Assembly: GCA_046316495.1 (NCBI GenBank)
Contig: JBKDAM010000168.1
Coordinates: 1 to 33,426 of the forward strand
From: M3007 sp046316495
GTDB taxonomy: Bacteria > Bacteroidota > Bacteroidia > Chitinophagales > Saprospiraceae
Length of the DNA stretch: 33,426 nt
Direction of reading: 5' to 3'
The notes beneath the pieces are model-generated. The model was not told the origin of the DNA, made no database searches, and worked only from the letters and a program-made list of their open reading frames with translations. The translations under genes were made by a program, and so were the position numbers. Positions 1-8,140 of this stretch are shown here, one piece after another; position 1 is the first letter of the stretch, and each line of letters opens with the position of its first letter.

Positions 1-2596
1 ACTGTACGTTGTTGTACACAGGGAATGGGTAACCTGGAGCGTTGTTGCTGTTCACAACGGTCTCCATAGAACCATTTCCATCCAGATCTAAGAACAACAG
101 GTACTTGAAGCGGATGTTTGCACCTGAGCAAGCGTCGGTCGCTGTCAGCTCAATGTTCGCATCGCCCTCGCACAAGTCGTGGCTGTTGATCGTGTTGTCG
201 TACCAGTACATCGCATTCCACATATTCGCATCGTTCGTGCTGTAGTCGCAGTATTCTGCTGCACTTGGTGTCACTACCGATGGATCCTGGGTATCAATTA
301 CCTTGATGATCTGCTTGTACTTGTAGCAGTTCGCCTCTTTGTTCCAGAAGCTGCTGAAGTTCGTCGCTGGAGCACCTGGTGTCAGGGCCCGTACCGTTGG
401 TTCCCATCCAGGAACCGTTGTGCCAGGAGCAGATACTGTTACGCCCAAGCGGTTCTGCGCATTGTTCGTAATTGCGTTTGGTTCCGGATTTGGAACCTCG
501 ATGCAAGCTCCGTTCGGGTTGTACTGGCACCAGTTCAATACCGTCCAGGTACGCTCGATCTTGAAGCAAGCATCCGGAATTACTGTAAACAGTTCATCCG
601 TGTACGATACCGCCATCAATTCGCAGTCTTGTGCTCCGTAGAACTCTGGTTGTCCGTAGTTGCCCGTTCCGTCACAGGTCGTGATCAGACGGTCATCCGG
701 GAACTTCACGTAGTAGTTCTGGTTGTACGTCACCACAATCCGCTGTGAGCAAGATGCTGTATTGCCACCTGCATCTACAGCCGTCCAACGGCGCGTGATC
801 GTGCCTTTGTTGCACAAGCTGTCAAACTGGTTGTAGGCTACTGTACCAGTGATAGTTGGGTTAGAGCAGTTGTCAGTAGCAGTTGCCTGACCATATGCCC
901 ACAAGCTAGCATCAAATGCTTCGCAAGAAACAGTTACGTTTGCAGGAGCTTGACAAACTGGCTTGATCTTGTCTTCTACCAATACGTTGATCATGCAGTC
1001 ATTGTAGTGGCCTTCCAACGCTTCGATAGAAACGTCACCAGCACCTGGATCTACATCATATACACGCAAGATAACCTGGATAGTCTGACCAATGTCAGAG
1101 CAGCAGAATTTAGCCTGGTTGCGGAATGCATTGTTAGACTGGCATGGGCTGTTGTCCATGCGGCGAACTTTGAAGTAAACCTGGCTGCAGTTGTCGTAAG
1201 AACCGTCGTCAAATGTAAGAGCATTTACTTGAGCAGTTCCGTCGATACCCAAAGCAACCTGTGTGAACTCATCACACACCGCTGTTGGAGGAGTCTGGTC
1301 TTCTACAGTAAGGTCAAACTGGCAAGAGTTTGAATTACCGCAGTCATCGTATGCAGAATAAGTAACTTTATGGTTACCAACTGGCAAACATGGGGTCAAA
1401 CCGTAGTTAGCCATTGTGTCACGGTCCCAAAGGTTGTTACCTGGGAAAGTAGACAATGAACCATTCAAGTCATGTGTAGCGATCAAATCACCAGTGTACT
1501 GGTCATAAACCTCAACGCGAGCAGTCACGCGGTTAATGCGAGAGCAGTTCTCGTTCATTACTACGTTTGGAAGATCAACTGTAGCACAGCAAGTGTATGC
1601 ATCAGTAGAAACAGTCATATCTTCTGGGCAAGTCCAAGTTGGACCAGCGTTGTCAACAACTTTGATCAGCTGGATGTAGTACTGTGGGTTCTGGCTTGGA
1701 GGGAATGGTGATGTTGGTGTACACCAGTCATAAACCGTCCAAGTACGAAGAATCTTGTACGTTCCGTCGCAAACTGGAAGAATCTGGTCAGCATAAGTAG
1801 CCTGCAGTTCGCAGAAAGCTGGACTTGGGTAGATAGTGAAATCTACGTTGTTGAACGTAACGTAAGGAGCACCAGTAGCAGCAGGAGAAGTTACTGGGTT
1901 AGAGCAGCTAACTTCAACGTCTTCTGGGAACTCAACGTCACCAACGTGTGAGCGCTCCAAGTAAACGAACTGAGTGCAAGAGTTGGTGTTACCCTGAGCA
2001 TCCGCTACTGTCCATACGCGACGAACATAACCGCTCAAGTCACCCTGTGGAACCGTTCCGCAAGGAAGGTCAAACCAAGTGTCAACGAAAGTGCGTGTTA
2101 CACCTGAGCAGTTGTCAGATGCAGTAGGGAAAGCTTCGCTGATTCCCAATGTGTTCGCCAAGAAAGATGGAGAATAGTTAGAAGAAGCACATGTCGTGTA
2201 GATGTCTTCGCACTCGATCTCAGGAACGAGTTTGTCTTCTACAAGAATGTAGCCCCAGCACATGTTACCAGAATTCAGGTCGCGAACGCGAACAGAAATG
2301 GTCTGGCCAATGTGTGCGCTAGTAGCAACAAAGTTACCAGAAGCTGGTACCCATACGTTGTTGATCTTAGCCTGCACCTGGAAATTGCCGTTCGGGCAAT
2401 ACTGGTTGTAGGTCCCCTCTAGAATCATATCCTCGTTCAAAGTAACGGAACAATCTTCGTCAAGAGAGATCTGCACGAGGTTGTTGCAGGTCAAGGAACA
2501 CTGAGCAGAGGCATTAAAGCCTGCAAACGCAGTGAGCGCTAGCACCATCAACCAACCCCAGAAATTCTGAGCGAGAGTAGAATTCGCTTTTCTCAT
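1..2596 (-). CDS. Giant secreted Cys-rich HYR-like repeat protein (N-terminal part, runs off the window)
   Basis: The frame is open from the ATG at 2596 to the window edge (865 codons, no stop), so the C-terminus is missing. It starts with a signal peptide: charged MRK, a hydrophobic stretch, then AFAGFNASAQ, with cleavage probably after ASA. The mature part repeats Cys-rich units of roughly 80-150 residues with recurring elements such as DNCS, RxWTxxDxxGNxxSC and VEDK/VEDQxxP. These resemble the HYR and Ig-like modules found in very long Bacteroidota surface proteins. Such proteins usually end in a T9SS sorting domain, but that cannot be checked here. The likely role is an exported adhesin or matrix protein (inference). 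Codon choice looks more uniform than in neighbouring genes, which would fit high expression. A good promoter lies about 245 bp upstream. The architecture is clear; the exact function is not. Confidence 0.85.
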   Translation of the reverse strand, partial: MRKANSTLAQNFWGWLMVLALTAFAGFNASAQCSLTCNNLVQISLDEDCSVTLNEDMILEGTYNQYCPNGNFQVQAKINNVWVPASGNFVATSAHIGQTISVRVRDLNSGNMCWGYILVEDKLVPEIECEDIYTTCASSNYSPSFLANTLGISEAFPTASDNCSGVTRTFVDTWFDLPCGTVPQGDLSGYVRRVWTVADAQGNTNSCTQFVYLERSHVGDVEFPEDVEVSCSNPVTSPAATGAPYVTFNNVDFTIYPSPAFCELQATYADQILPVCDGTYKILRTWTVYDWCTPTSPFPPSQNPQYYIQLIKVVDNAGPTWTCPEDMTVSTDAYTCCATVDLPNVVMNENCSRINRVTARVEVYDQYTGDLIATHDLNGSLSTFPGNNLWDRDTMANYGLTPCLPVGNHKVTYSAYDDCGNSNSCQFDLTVEDQTPPTAVCDEFTQVALGIDGTAQVNALTFDDGSYDNCSQVYFKVRRMDNSPCQSNNAFRNQAKFCCSDIGQTIQVILRVYDVDPGAGDVSIEALEGHYNDCMINVLVEDKIKPVCQAPANVTVSCEAFDASLWAYGQATATDNCSNPTITGTVAYNQFDSLCNKGTITRRWTAVDAGGNTASCSQRIVVTYNQNYYVKFPDDRLITTCDGTGNYGQPEFYGAQDCELMAVSYTDELFTVIPDACFKIERTWTVLNWCQYNPNGACIEVPNPEPNAITNNAQNRLGVTVSAPGTTVPGWEPTVRALTPGAPATNFSSFWNKEANCYKYKQIIKVIDTQDPSVVTPSAAEYCDYSTNDANMWNAMYWYDNTINSHDLCEGDANIELTATDACSGANIRFKYLLFLDLDGNGSMETVVNSNNAPGYPFPVYNNVQ

Positions 2597-2840
2597 GAGA
2601 TTAGAAAAATTTAAATAGTTAAATGAAAACGTTAAGTTAAGGAAATAAAAAAAATGTAATTTATATGAAAACAGCTCTGGAGTGGGTTAGAACCCTCACA
2701 GAGCAACAATCAAATCCACTAAAATTAGAACCATTTTGGGTCCCATTAAAATTGAGCAACATGACCTGAGGCGCGGGTGCAGTTTTTAAACAATCTAGAT
2801 TAGACATTAAAACAACGCGATGATTAAACAAACTAGATGG
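2597..2840 (-). other. Long AT-rich 5' leader of the giant surface protein gene
   Basis: This is the stretch between the predicted start site and the ATG at 2596. It is AT-rich near the start codon. It holds a short inverted repeat (GGGTT-CT-AACCC, about 2684-2695) and a 48-codon ATG-started reading frame (2807-2661) that resembles no family I know. No riboswitch was recognised. A leader this long in front of a presumably abundant protein could affect mRNA stability or translation (inference). Confidence 0.35.
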
Positions 2841-2870
2841 CAAAGGTAATTCAAAGATTTTAACAGACAA
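2841..2870 (-). promoter_or_regulatory. Bacteroidota-type promoter of the giant surface protein gene
   Basis: On the minus strand, TTG (2870-2868) is followed after 19 nt by TACCTTTG (2848-2841). This matches the Bacteroidota consensus TTG-N17-23-TAnnTTTG. Transcription should start near 2836, giving a leader of about 240 nt before the ATG at 2596. Confidence 0.65.
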
Positions 2871-2957
2871 TGTATAGATAGATTAATTTTTTTAAGTAAT
2901 AAATGTATAACAAAATTATGCCAAGCATTGTTGCGCTTATACCCCTTTTAGGGTAGT

Positions 2958-3635
2958 TTATCTGGCGCCTATAATTAATTGGTTGTCATACACCATCTTC
3001 ACCAAACTTGCCGTGCTGTTCACTTTGAGCTTCCGCATGATGTTCTTCCGATGTACACTCACCGTTTGATCACTTATATACAATTTATCGGCAATCTCCT
3101 TATTACTCATCGCCTGACCAATGTAACGCACTATTTCAACCTCCCTCTTAGTCAATCCAAATCGCTGAGCAAACCGGTACTCATAGTCCGCAACCGCATT
3201 TTTACCCGCTTTCACTCCAGTATCACTAGATGAAACCCCTCTGCCCAAGTATTGGCGACCTTCACTTATCTCAGAAATTGCCCTACGAAGCTCATCCTTT
3301 GAAGCGGTTTTTAATAAATAACCGTCCGCGCCCTCTCCCATTACCTCCGAAATAACCACTGGATCATTCTGTTCAGAAAATAACAGCACCCTCAAGCCTC
3401 CGAACCGTTTCTTAATGCCCAAAAGCCAATCCTTCCGCTCGTGATTCGGCAAACTGGGATCCAAAAGCAGTAAATCGGTAGGCGCTTCTGCTAAATAACC
3501 TTCTACCTGCTCTGTCGTACGGGCAATAGCCGTTACGGTGAACAACATTTGATTGGCAGGTACAGATAATACGGTGCGAATCCCCTCCGCAAACAGCGGG
3601 TGATGGTCAGCGACCAATACTCGAAATGATCTCAT
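2958..3635 (-). CDS. NarL/FixJ-family response regulator
   Basis: The 225-aa protein has a receiver domain (about 1-125) and a LuxR-type helix-turn-helix (about 158-222). The receiver keeps the key residues: acidic pocket D10, phosphoacceptor D59 in LLLLDPSLPN, the switch Ser near 87 and Lys109 in LLKTAS. The DNA-binding part carries the typical LTKREVEIVRYI and SNKEIADKLYISDQTVSVH motifs. It is expected to activate or repress transcription when phosphorylated. No histidine kinase is encoded nearby, so it is an orphan regulator. Because its stop at 2958 lies about 90 bp from the promoter of the giant surface gene, regulation of that gene is conceivable, but nothing in the sequence shows it. 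A linker (about 130-155) separates the domains. Confidence 0.92.
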   Translation of the reverse strand: MRSFRVLVADHHPLFAEGIRTVLSVPANQMLFTVTAIARTTEQVEGYLAEAPTDLLLLDPSLPNHERKDWLLGIKKRFGGLRVLLFSEQNDPVVISEVMGEGADGYLLKTASKDELRRAISEISEGRQYLGRGVSSSDTGVKAGKNAVADYEYRFAQRFGLTKREVEIVRYIGQAMSNKEIADKLYISDQTVSVHRKNIMRKLKVNSTASLVKMVYDNQLIIGAR

Positions 3636-3730
3636 AAATGACTAGGCAGCTATTAAACCGACTGATAGGGGGGAGGGACTTTCCTACTAGCAATTTTCGT
3701 GCCACACTACTCTTTCAACAAAACAAAGAA

Positions 3731-3771
3731 CAAAAAGAAAAGCGACTGAACCAATTAAGGATCAATCGCTT
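3731..3771 (-). terminator. Rho-independent terminator after tRNA-Cys
   Basis: Arms at 3740-3752 and 3759-3771 form a stem of about 12 pairs with one G-U pair and one mismatch, around a 6-nt loop. On the minus strand it is followed by TTCTTTTTG. It lies 8 nt past the 3' end of the tRNA and so ends the tRNA-Cys transcript before the response regulator gene. Confidence 0.75.
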
Positions 3772-3778
3772 CTGTTAG

Positions 3779-3849
3779 AGGTTTCCAGCGGATTCGAACC
3801 GCTGTAGCAGGTTTTGCAGACCTGTGCCTAACCGCTCGGCCAGGAAACC
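3779..3849 (-). tRNA. tRNA-Cys(GCA)
   Basis: The 71-nt cloverleaf reads GGTTTCC in the 5' acceptor arm, paired with GGAAACC at the 3' end. The anticodon loop CTGCAAA gives anticodon GCA. The T-arm has GTTCGAATC. The discriminator base is U73, a known identity element of tRNA-Cys. The 3' CCA is not encoded (the next bases read CTA). A matching promoter and terminator flank it, so it is a single-gene transcript. This tRNA would be the sensor molecule for the proposed cysteine attenuator upstream of cysE in the same window. Confidence 0.97.
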
Positions 3850-3862
3850 CTTAAACGGGCGG

Positions 3863-3894
3863 CAAAGATACATGCACCTCTTTCAAATTCGCAA
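3863..3894 (-). promoter_or_regulatory. Promoter of tRNA-Cys
   Basis: On the minus strand TTG (3894-3892) and TATCTTTG (3870-3863) are separated by 21 nt, matching the Bacteroidota promoter consensus. The -7 box ends 13 nt before the mature tRNA 5' end. Confidence 0.6.
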
Positions 3895-3966
3895 CATCTT
3901 CAGGAAAAGTTTTTTAAAAAAAATAATTTTATACACTCCAACAGCCAATTAATCCAAAGGCGCATC

Positions 3967-3974
3967 TAACTTTG
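3967..3974 (+). promoter_or_regulatory. -7 promoter box of the symporter operon
   Basis: TAACTTTG matches TAnnTTTG exactly. No clear TTG lies at the expected distance upstream. An upstream in-frame TTG codon at 3972 lies inside this box, which argues that translation begins at the ATG at 4032, giving a leader of about 50 nt. Confidence 0.45.
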
Positions 3975-4031
3975 GCGTTTGATCATCCAATAAAGTATTT
4001 TGGATATTCCTTATCCTTCAAAATAGAACGT

Positions 4032-5636
4032 ATGCGCCTGTCTACTCAAGATTACATTGTATTCTTACTATATTTTATAGTGGTATCCAGCTACGGTTAC
4101 TGGATCTATAAACGTAAAAAATCCAGCGAATCCACTGCAACTGACTTCTTTCTAGCAGAGGGCTCTCTCACTTGGTGGGCAATCGGAGCTTCTCTCATCG
4201 CATCCAATATCTCAGCCGAACAATTTATCGGCATGTCAGGCTCCGGGTTCGCAATGGGCTTAGCTATTGCCTCCTATGAATGGATGGCCGCCGCTACACT
4301 CATCGTCGTAGCCATCTTCTTCATGCCCGGATATATCCTGAATAAAATTTATACCATGCCCCAGTTTCTTGAAAAAAGATACAGCAAACTGGTGGCAACC
4401 ATGATGGCCGTGTTCTGGCTACTGGTTTATGTGTTTGTTAACTTAACCTCAATCCTGTACCTGGGAGCCATCGCTGTCTCCACGATCTCAGGTTTTGACT
4501 TTTTCTATTGTACCGCTTTCTTGGCTTTATTCGCCATCGTCATTACCCTCGGCGGGATGAAGGTAATCGGCTACACCGATGTAATTCAAGTAGCCGTACT
4601 CGTTTTAGGGGGGTTGGTCACAACCTACTTAGCGCTAGAACTAGTTGCAAATCAATTTGGAACATCCGGAATGCTCGCAGGTTTAAACAAAATTACCGAG
4701 CAGGCACCTACCCACTTTCATATGATTTTTGATGAGTCCAACCCTCATTATAAAGACCTGCCAGGATTAACCGTCTTGTTTGGGGCAATGTGGGTGGCTA
4801 ACCTCAACTACTGGGGCTGTAACCAATATATCACCCAGCGTGCTCTCGGCGCCAGCTTACCCACCGCCCGAAATGGCCTTCTTTTTGCCGCATTCCTAAA
4901 AATGCTAATGCCTATTATTGTAGTACTCCCAGGTATCGCTGCCTACGTCCTACATCAACAAGGTATGTTTCAAGCTGAAATGGTTGACAGCGCCGGCACC
5001 GTAAAACCTGACAAGGCCTACCCCGTACTACTTAATTTACTCGGCCCAGGTCTAAAAGGGCTCTCTTTTGCAGCCCTTACCGCCGCAATCGTGGCATCAC
5101 TAGCCGGTAAAGCCAATTCAATCGCTACCATCTTTACGCTAGATATCTACAATAAATACGTCGACCAATCCGCAGGAGAAGAAAAACAAGTCCGAATCGG
5201 ACGTTGGGCAATCATCCTGTCCATGGTGGTTGCGGTACTAGTCGCACCTCAACTACAACGGTTGGAACAGGGCTTCCAGTTTATTCAAGAATTCACTGGA
5301 CTGATCTCTCCTGGTGTAGTTGCCATTTTCCTACTCGGCTTCTTCTGGAAAAGGGCTACGGCAAACGCCGCACTAGTTGCTGCCCTAGCAACCATTCCAC
5401 TGGGATTTGGCATGAAGGCGTTCTTGCCTGATATCCCTTTCCTCGACCGAATGGGCTGGGCTTTCCTCTTGTTAGTCGCCATGATGGTTGTCATTAGCCT
5501 ACTAGATCCCAAGAGTAAAAACAACCCAAAAGCCTTGGAAGTCAATCCAAGTCTTTTCAAAACAACCCCTTTCTTTACAATCGGAGCCCTGCTAATTCTC
5601 GGTGTGCTTGCAGCACTTTACATTGTTTTCTGGTAA
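4032..5636 (+). CDS. Sodium/sugar symporter, SSS (SGLT-like) family
   Basis: The 534-aa inner-membrane protein has about 14 predicted hydrophobic segments. The N-terminal pattern FFLAEGSLTWWAIGASLIAS followed by SNISAEQFIGMSGSGFAMG is typical of Bacteroidota homologues of the Vibrio SGLT sodium/galactose transporter. It should import a sugar or similar solute with Na+; the substrate cannot be read from the sequence. A longer start (TTG at 3972) is open but overlaps the promoter box, so the ATG at 4032 is chosen. It is the first gene of the plus-strand run, and the next gene begins 4 nt after its stop. The coupling to a GH57-type carbohydrate enzyme supports a sugar or glucan role. Confidence 0.9.
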   Translation: MRLSTQDYIVFLLYFIVVSSYGYWIYKRKKSSESTATDFFLAEGSLTWWAIGASLIASNISAEQFIGMSGSGFAMGLAIASYEWMAAATLIVVAIFFMPGYILNKIYTMPQFLEKRYSKLVATMMAVFWLLVYVFVNLTSILYLGAIAVSTISGFDFFYCTAFLALFAIVITLGGMKVIGYTDVIQVAVLVLGGLVTTYLALELVANQFGTSGMLAGLNKITEQAPTHFHMIFDESNPHYKDLPGLTVLFGAMWVANLNYWGCNQYITQRALGASLPTARNGLLFAAFLKMLMPIIVVLPGIAAYVLHQQGMFQAEMVDSAGTVKPDKAYPVLLNLLGPGLKGLSFAALTAAIVASLAGKANSIATIFTLDIYNKYVDQSAGEEKQVRIGRWAIILSMVVAVLVAPQLQRLEQGFQFIQEFTGLISPGVVAIFLLGFFWKRATANAALVAALATIPLGFGMKAFLPDIPFLDRMGWAFLLLVAMMVVISLLDPKSKNNPKALEVNPSLFKTTPFFTIGALLILGVLAALYIVFW

Positions 5637-5640
5637 ACGA

Positions 5641-8106
5641 ATGAGGGTTATCCCTGAATTAGGCGTGGAAAAAAGAGAAGAATTGAAAGTTTTAAAAAAT
5701 AGATTTGTTTGTATCCACGGGCACTTTTACCAGCCCCCAAGAGAAAATGCTTGGCTGGAGGCTGTAGAAGAACAAGAAAGTGCCCACCCTTGGCATGATT
5801 GGAACGCACGCATCAATTTCGAATGCTACGCACCCAACGCTGCTGCCCGTATCCTGGACAATACAGGCGCCATTAGTAAAATCCGAAATAATTACAATCG
5901 GATTTCTTTCAACTTTGGCCCAACCTTGTTGTCCTGGATGCAGGAAAACGACCCGGAGGCATACGCATTACTCCTGGCCGCCGATCAGAAAAGCAGTATC
6001 CGGTTCAATGGCCATGGATCCGCGCTCGCGCAGGTCTATAGTCACCTCATTATGCCATTAGCTAGCTACCGAGACAAGGTAACTCAGGTCATCTGGGGAA
6101 TTCAAGATTTCCAACACCGCTTCAAACGGGCGCCAGAAGGAATGTGGCTAGCAGAAACAGCGGTCGATACCGAAACCTTGGAAGTTCTGGCAGCGAACGA
6201 TATCCAATTCACTATCCTGGCCCCACGACAAGCAGAAGCAGTAAAAAAGATAGGAGCTGAAGATTGGATACCGGTTTCCGCAGAATCCATTGATACCAGA
6301 CGCCCCTACTGGTGTCATTTGCCCAGTGGTCGAAAAATAGCTATCTTTTTTTACCATGGAGGCGTTTCTCAAGCCGTGGCCTTCGAGCGATTGCTCAATA
6401 ATGGTAAAAACTTCGCCGAGAGAATTCTTTCAATCCTTGATCGTGAAAGCTCAGAACCCCAACTCGCACACATCGCTACCGACGGGGAAAGTTATGGCCA
6501 CCACCACCGATTTGGCGAAATGGCCCTGGCTGATGCCTTAAATCATATTGAAGATAAAGAACTCGCCATACTTACTAATTACGCTGAATTTCTTCATCGT
6601 TTCCCTCCCACTTGGGAAGTCGCCATCCACGAAAACTCCTCCTGGAGCTGTGTCCATGGTGTAGAGCGGTGGAAAAATGACTGTGGATGCAACTCAGGAA
6701 GAGCAGGGTGGCACCAAAAATGGAGAAAACCGCTCCGAAATGCCCTCGATAACCTCCGAGATAAACTAATCCCAATCTACGAAAAAGAATCAGCGAGACT
6801 CCTAAGAGACCCTTGGGCCGCTAGGAATGACTATATAAAAGTCGTTCTCAATCAGCACAACGAATCTAGTATCCGCGCTTTTATCGACCAGCATGCTCGA
6901 AGAAGCCTGAGTGAAGAAGAACGAACGCATGTACTTCGTTTGCTTGAAATGCAACGCCATGCCCTACTCATGTACACCAGCTGCGGATGGTTCTTCGATG
7001 AAATATCCGGTATAGAAACCAACCAAATCCTCCAATACGCGCTCCGAGCAATGGATTACGCCCAAGATATCTGTGGTGTTAAACTCCATGAATCGTTCGA
7101 ACAACTACTAGCAGAAGCCCCTAGCAATGTATTCACCAATGGGGTGGAAAGCTACCTTCAACAAGTGGTCCCCTCCAGGGTAACCTTAGAGCGAGTCGCT
7201 ATGCACTTCGCTGTAGCCTCCCTTTTTGAAGAACATCCAGAAAAACTGAACCTGTTTAACTACACTAATACTGTCCTATTCTTTGAGAAAATTGAAGCAG
7301 GAACTCCAAGCTTGGCAGGTGGAAGACTACAAATCCGGTCAAAATTGACTGGCTATGAACGAACCTTTTCCTTCGCTGTCCTTTACCTTGGCCAGCAACA
7401 TATCATTGGAAGCATCAGCGAAACCATGAATGCCTCCACCTTTGATCAAATGTGGGACTTGACCGCACGGTATTTCAGAAAAGCAAGCCTGGGAGAAACC
7501 ATCAGTGCACTCCAAAAATACTTTGGACCTGAAAAGTTTACCCTCTCCAGCCTTTTCAAAGATGAAAAAATAAAAATTATTCGGGAAATAACCGACGCAA
7601 GTATGACCGTAGCCGATGCAGGCTTTAAAGATGTATACAAGGATAACTACCAACTTATCACCGGGCTCGAAGAGGAAGGACTGCCTGTCCCAGATACTTG
7701 GCGCAACGTCGCTGCTTATGTGCTCAATAGTGACTTACTTCAATTCTTTCAATCACAAGAAACCCTAGACCCTAGACGACTTAAACGAATCGCCCAGGAT
7801 ATAAAAAGATGGGAAATTAAACTAACAGACCAAGATGCTGTTCAACATGCAATCAGCACCAGAATCTACTCCGAAATCTCGAAACTAAGCTTCGAACCAA
7901 CTTCACTCCCCCGAGTAAAATGGCTCATAGAAGTTATATCCACCATCCAACAACACACCAACCTTCAACCTGATATCTGGCGCTCGCAAAATGTCTTTTA
8001 CCTGTTCACTAAAGGATACAGAAAAGGACTCTGGAACTTTGCTAACGAAGATTGGCGAATTACCTTCGAACAATTGGCAACACTCCTGAAGGTACAACTT
8101 AAATAA
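5641..8106 (+). CDS. Glycoside hydrolase family 57-type protein with DUF3536
   Basis: The 821-aa cytoplasmic protein (no signal peptide) has a GH57 catalytic domain at the N-terminus and DUF3536 behind it. Visible GH57 motifs are the metal/substrate His motif HGHFYQPP (about 26-33), the nucleophile in GMWLAETAVD (E172) and the acid/base in ATDGESYGHHH (D281). GH57 enzymes act on alpha-glucans as amylases, glucanotransferases or branching enzymes. The activity of the DUF3536 branch is not well known, so only a general alpha-glucan role is proposed. The ATG at 5641 lies 4 nt after the symporter stop; a GTG at 5602 inside the symporter gene is less likely. Tight linkage to the transporter suggests uptake followed by glucan remodelling (inference). 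Confidence 0.88.
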   Translation: MRVIPELGVEKREELKVLKNRFVCIHGHFYQPPRENAWLEAVEEQESAHPWHDWNARINFECYAPNAAARILDNTGAISKIRNNYNRISFNFGPTLLSWMQENDPEAYALLLAADQKSSIRFNGHGSALAQVYSHLIMPLASYRDKVTQVIWGIQDFQHRFKRAPEGMWLAETAVDTETLEVLAANDIQFTILAPRQAEAVKKIGAEDWIPVSAESIDTRRPYWCHLPSGRKIAIFFYHGGVSQAVAFERLLNNGKNFAERILSILDRESSEPQLAHIATDGESYGHHHRFGEMALADALNHIEDKELAILTNYAEFLHRFPPTWEVAIHENSSWSCVHGVERWKNDCGCNSGRAGWHQKWRKPLRNALDNLRDKLIPIYEKESARLLRDPWAARNDYIKVVLNQHNESSIRAFIDQHARRSLSEEERTHVLRLLEMQRHALLMYTSCGWFFDEISGIETNQILQYALRAMDYAQDICGVKLHESFEQLLAEAPSNVFTNGVESYLQQVVPSRVTLERVAMHFAVASLFEEHPEKLNLFNYTNTVLFFEKIEAGTPSLAGGRLQIRSKLTGYERTFSFAVLYLGQQHIIGSISETMNASTFDQMWDLTARYFRKASLGETISALQKYFGPEKFTLSSLFKDEKIKIIREITDASMTVADAGFKDVYKDNYQLITGLEEEGLPVPDTWRNVAAYVLNSDLLQFFQSQETLDPRRLKRIAQDIKRWEIKLTDQDAVQHAISTRIYSEISKLSFEPTSLPRVKWLIEVISTIQQHTNLQPDIWRSQNVFYLFTKGYRKGLWNFANEDWRITFEQLATLLKVQLK

Positions 8107-8140
8107 ATAATGTCTAATTATTGATCATTAACCCTTTTCT

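Noticed and set aside
339..1711. Several plus-strand ORFs across the left end
   Set aside because: They are shadows of the continuous minus-strand gene, which reads as a sensible secreted protein with no stop; the plus-strand translations show no family features.
2661..2870. 69-codon minus-strand ORF upstream of the giant surface gene
   Set aside because: Its first codons overlap the predicted promoter and the sequence resembles no family. Only the shorter 48-codon frame lies in the transcript, and it is treated as part of the leader.
5602..5640. GTG start for the GH57 gene inside the symporter gene
   Set aside because: It overlaps the symporter's last codons. The ATG at 5641, 4 nt after its stop, gives the expected N-terminus.
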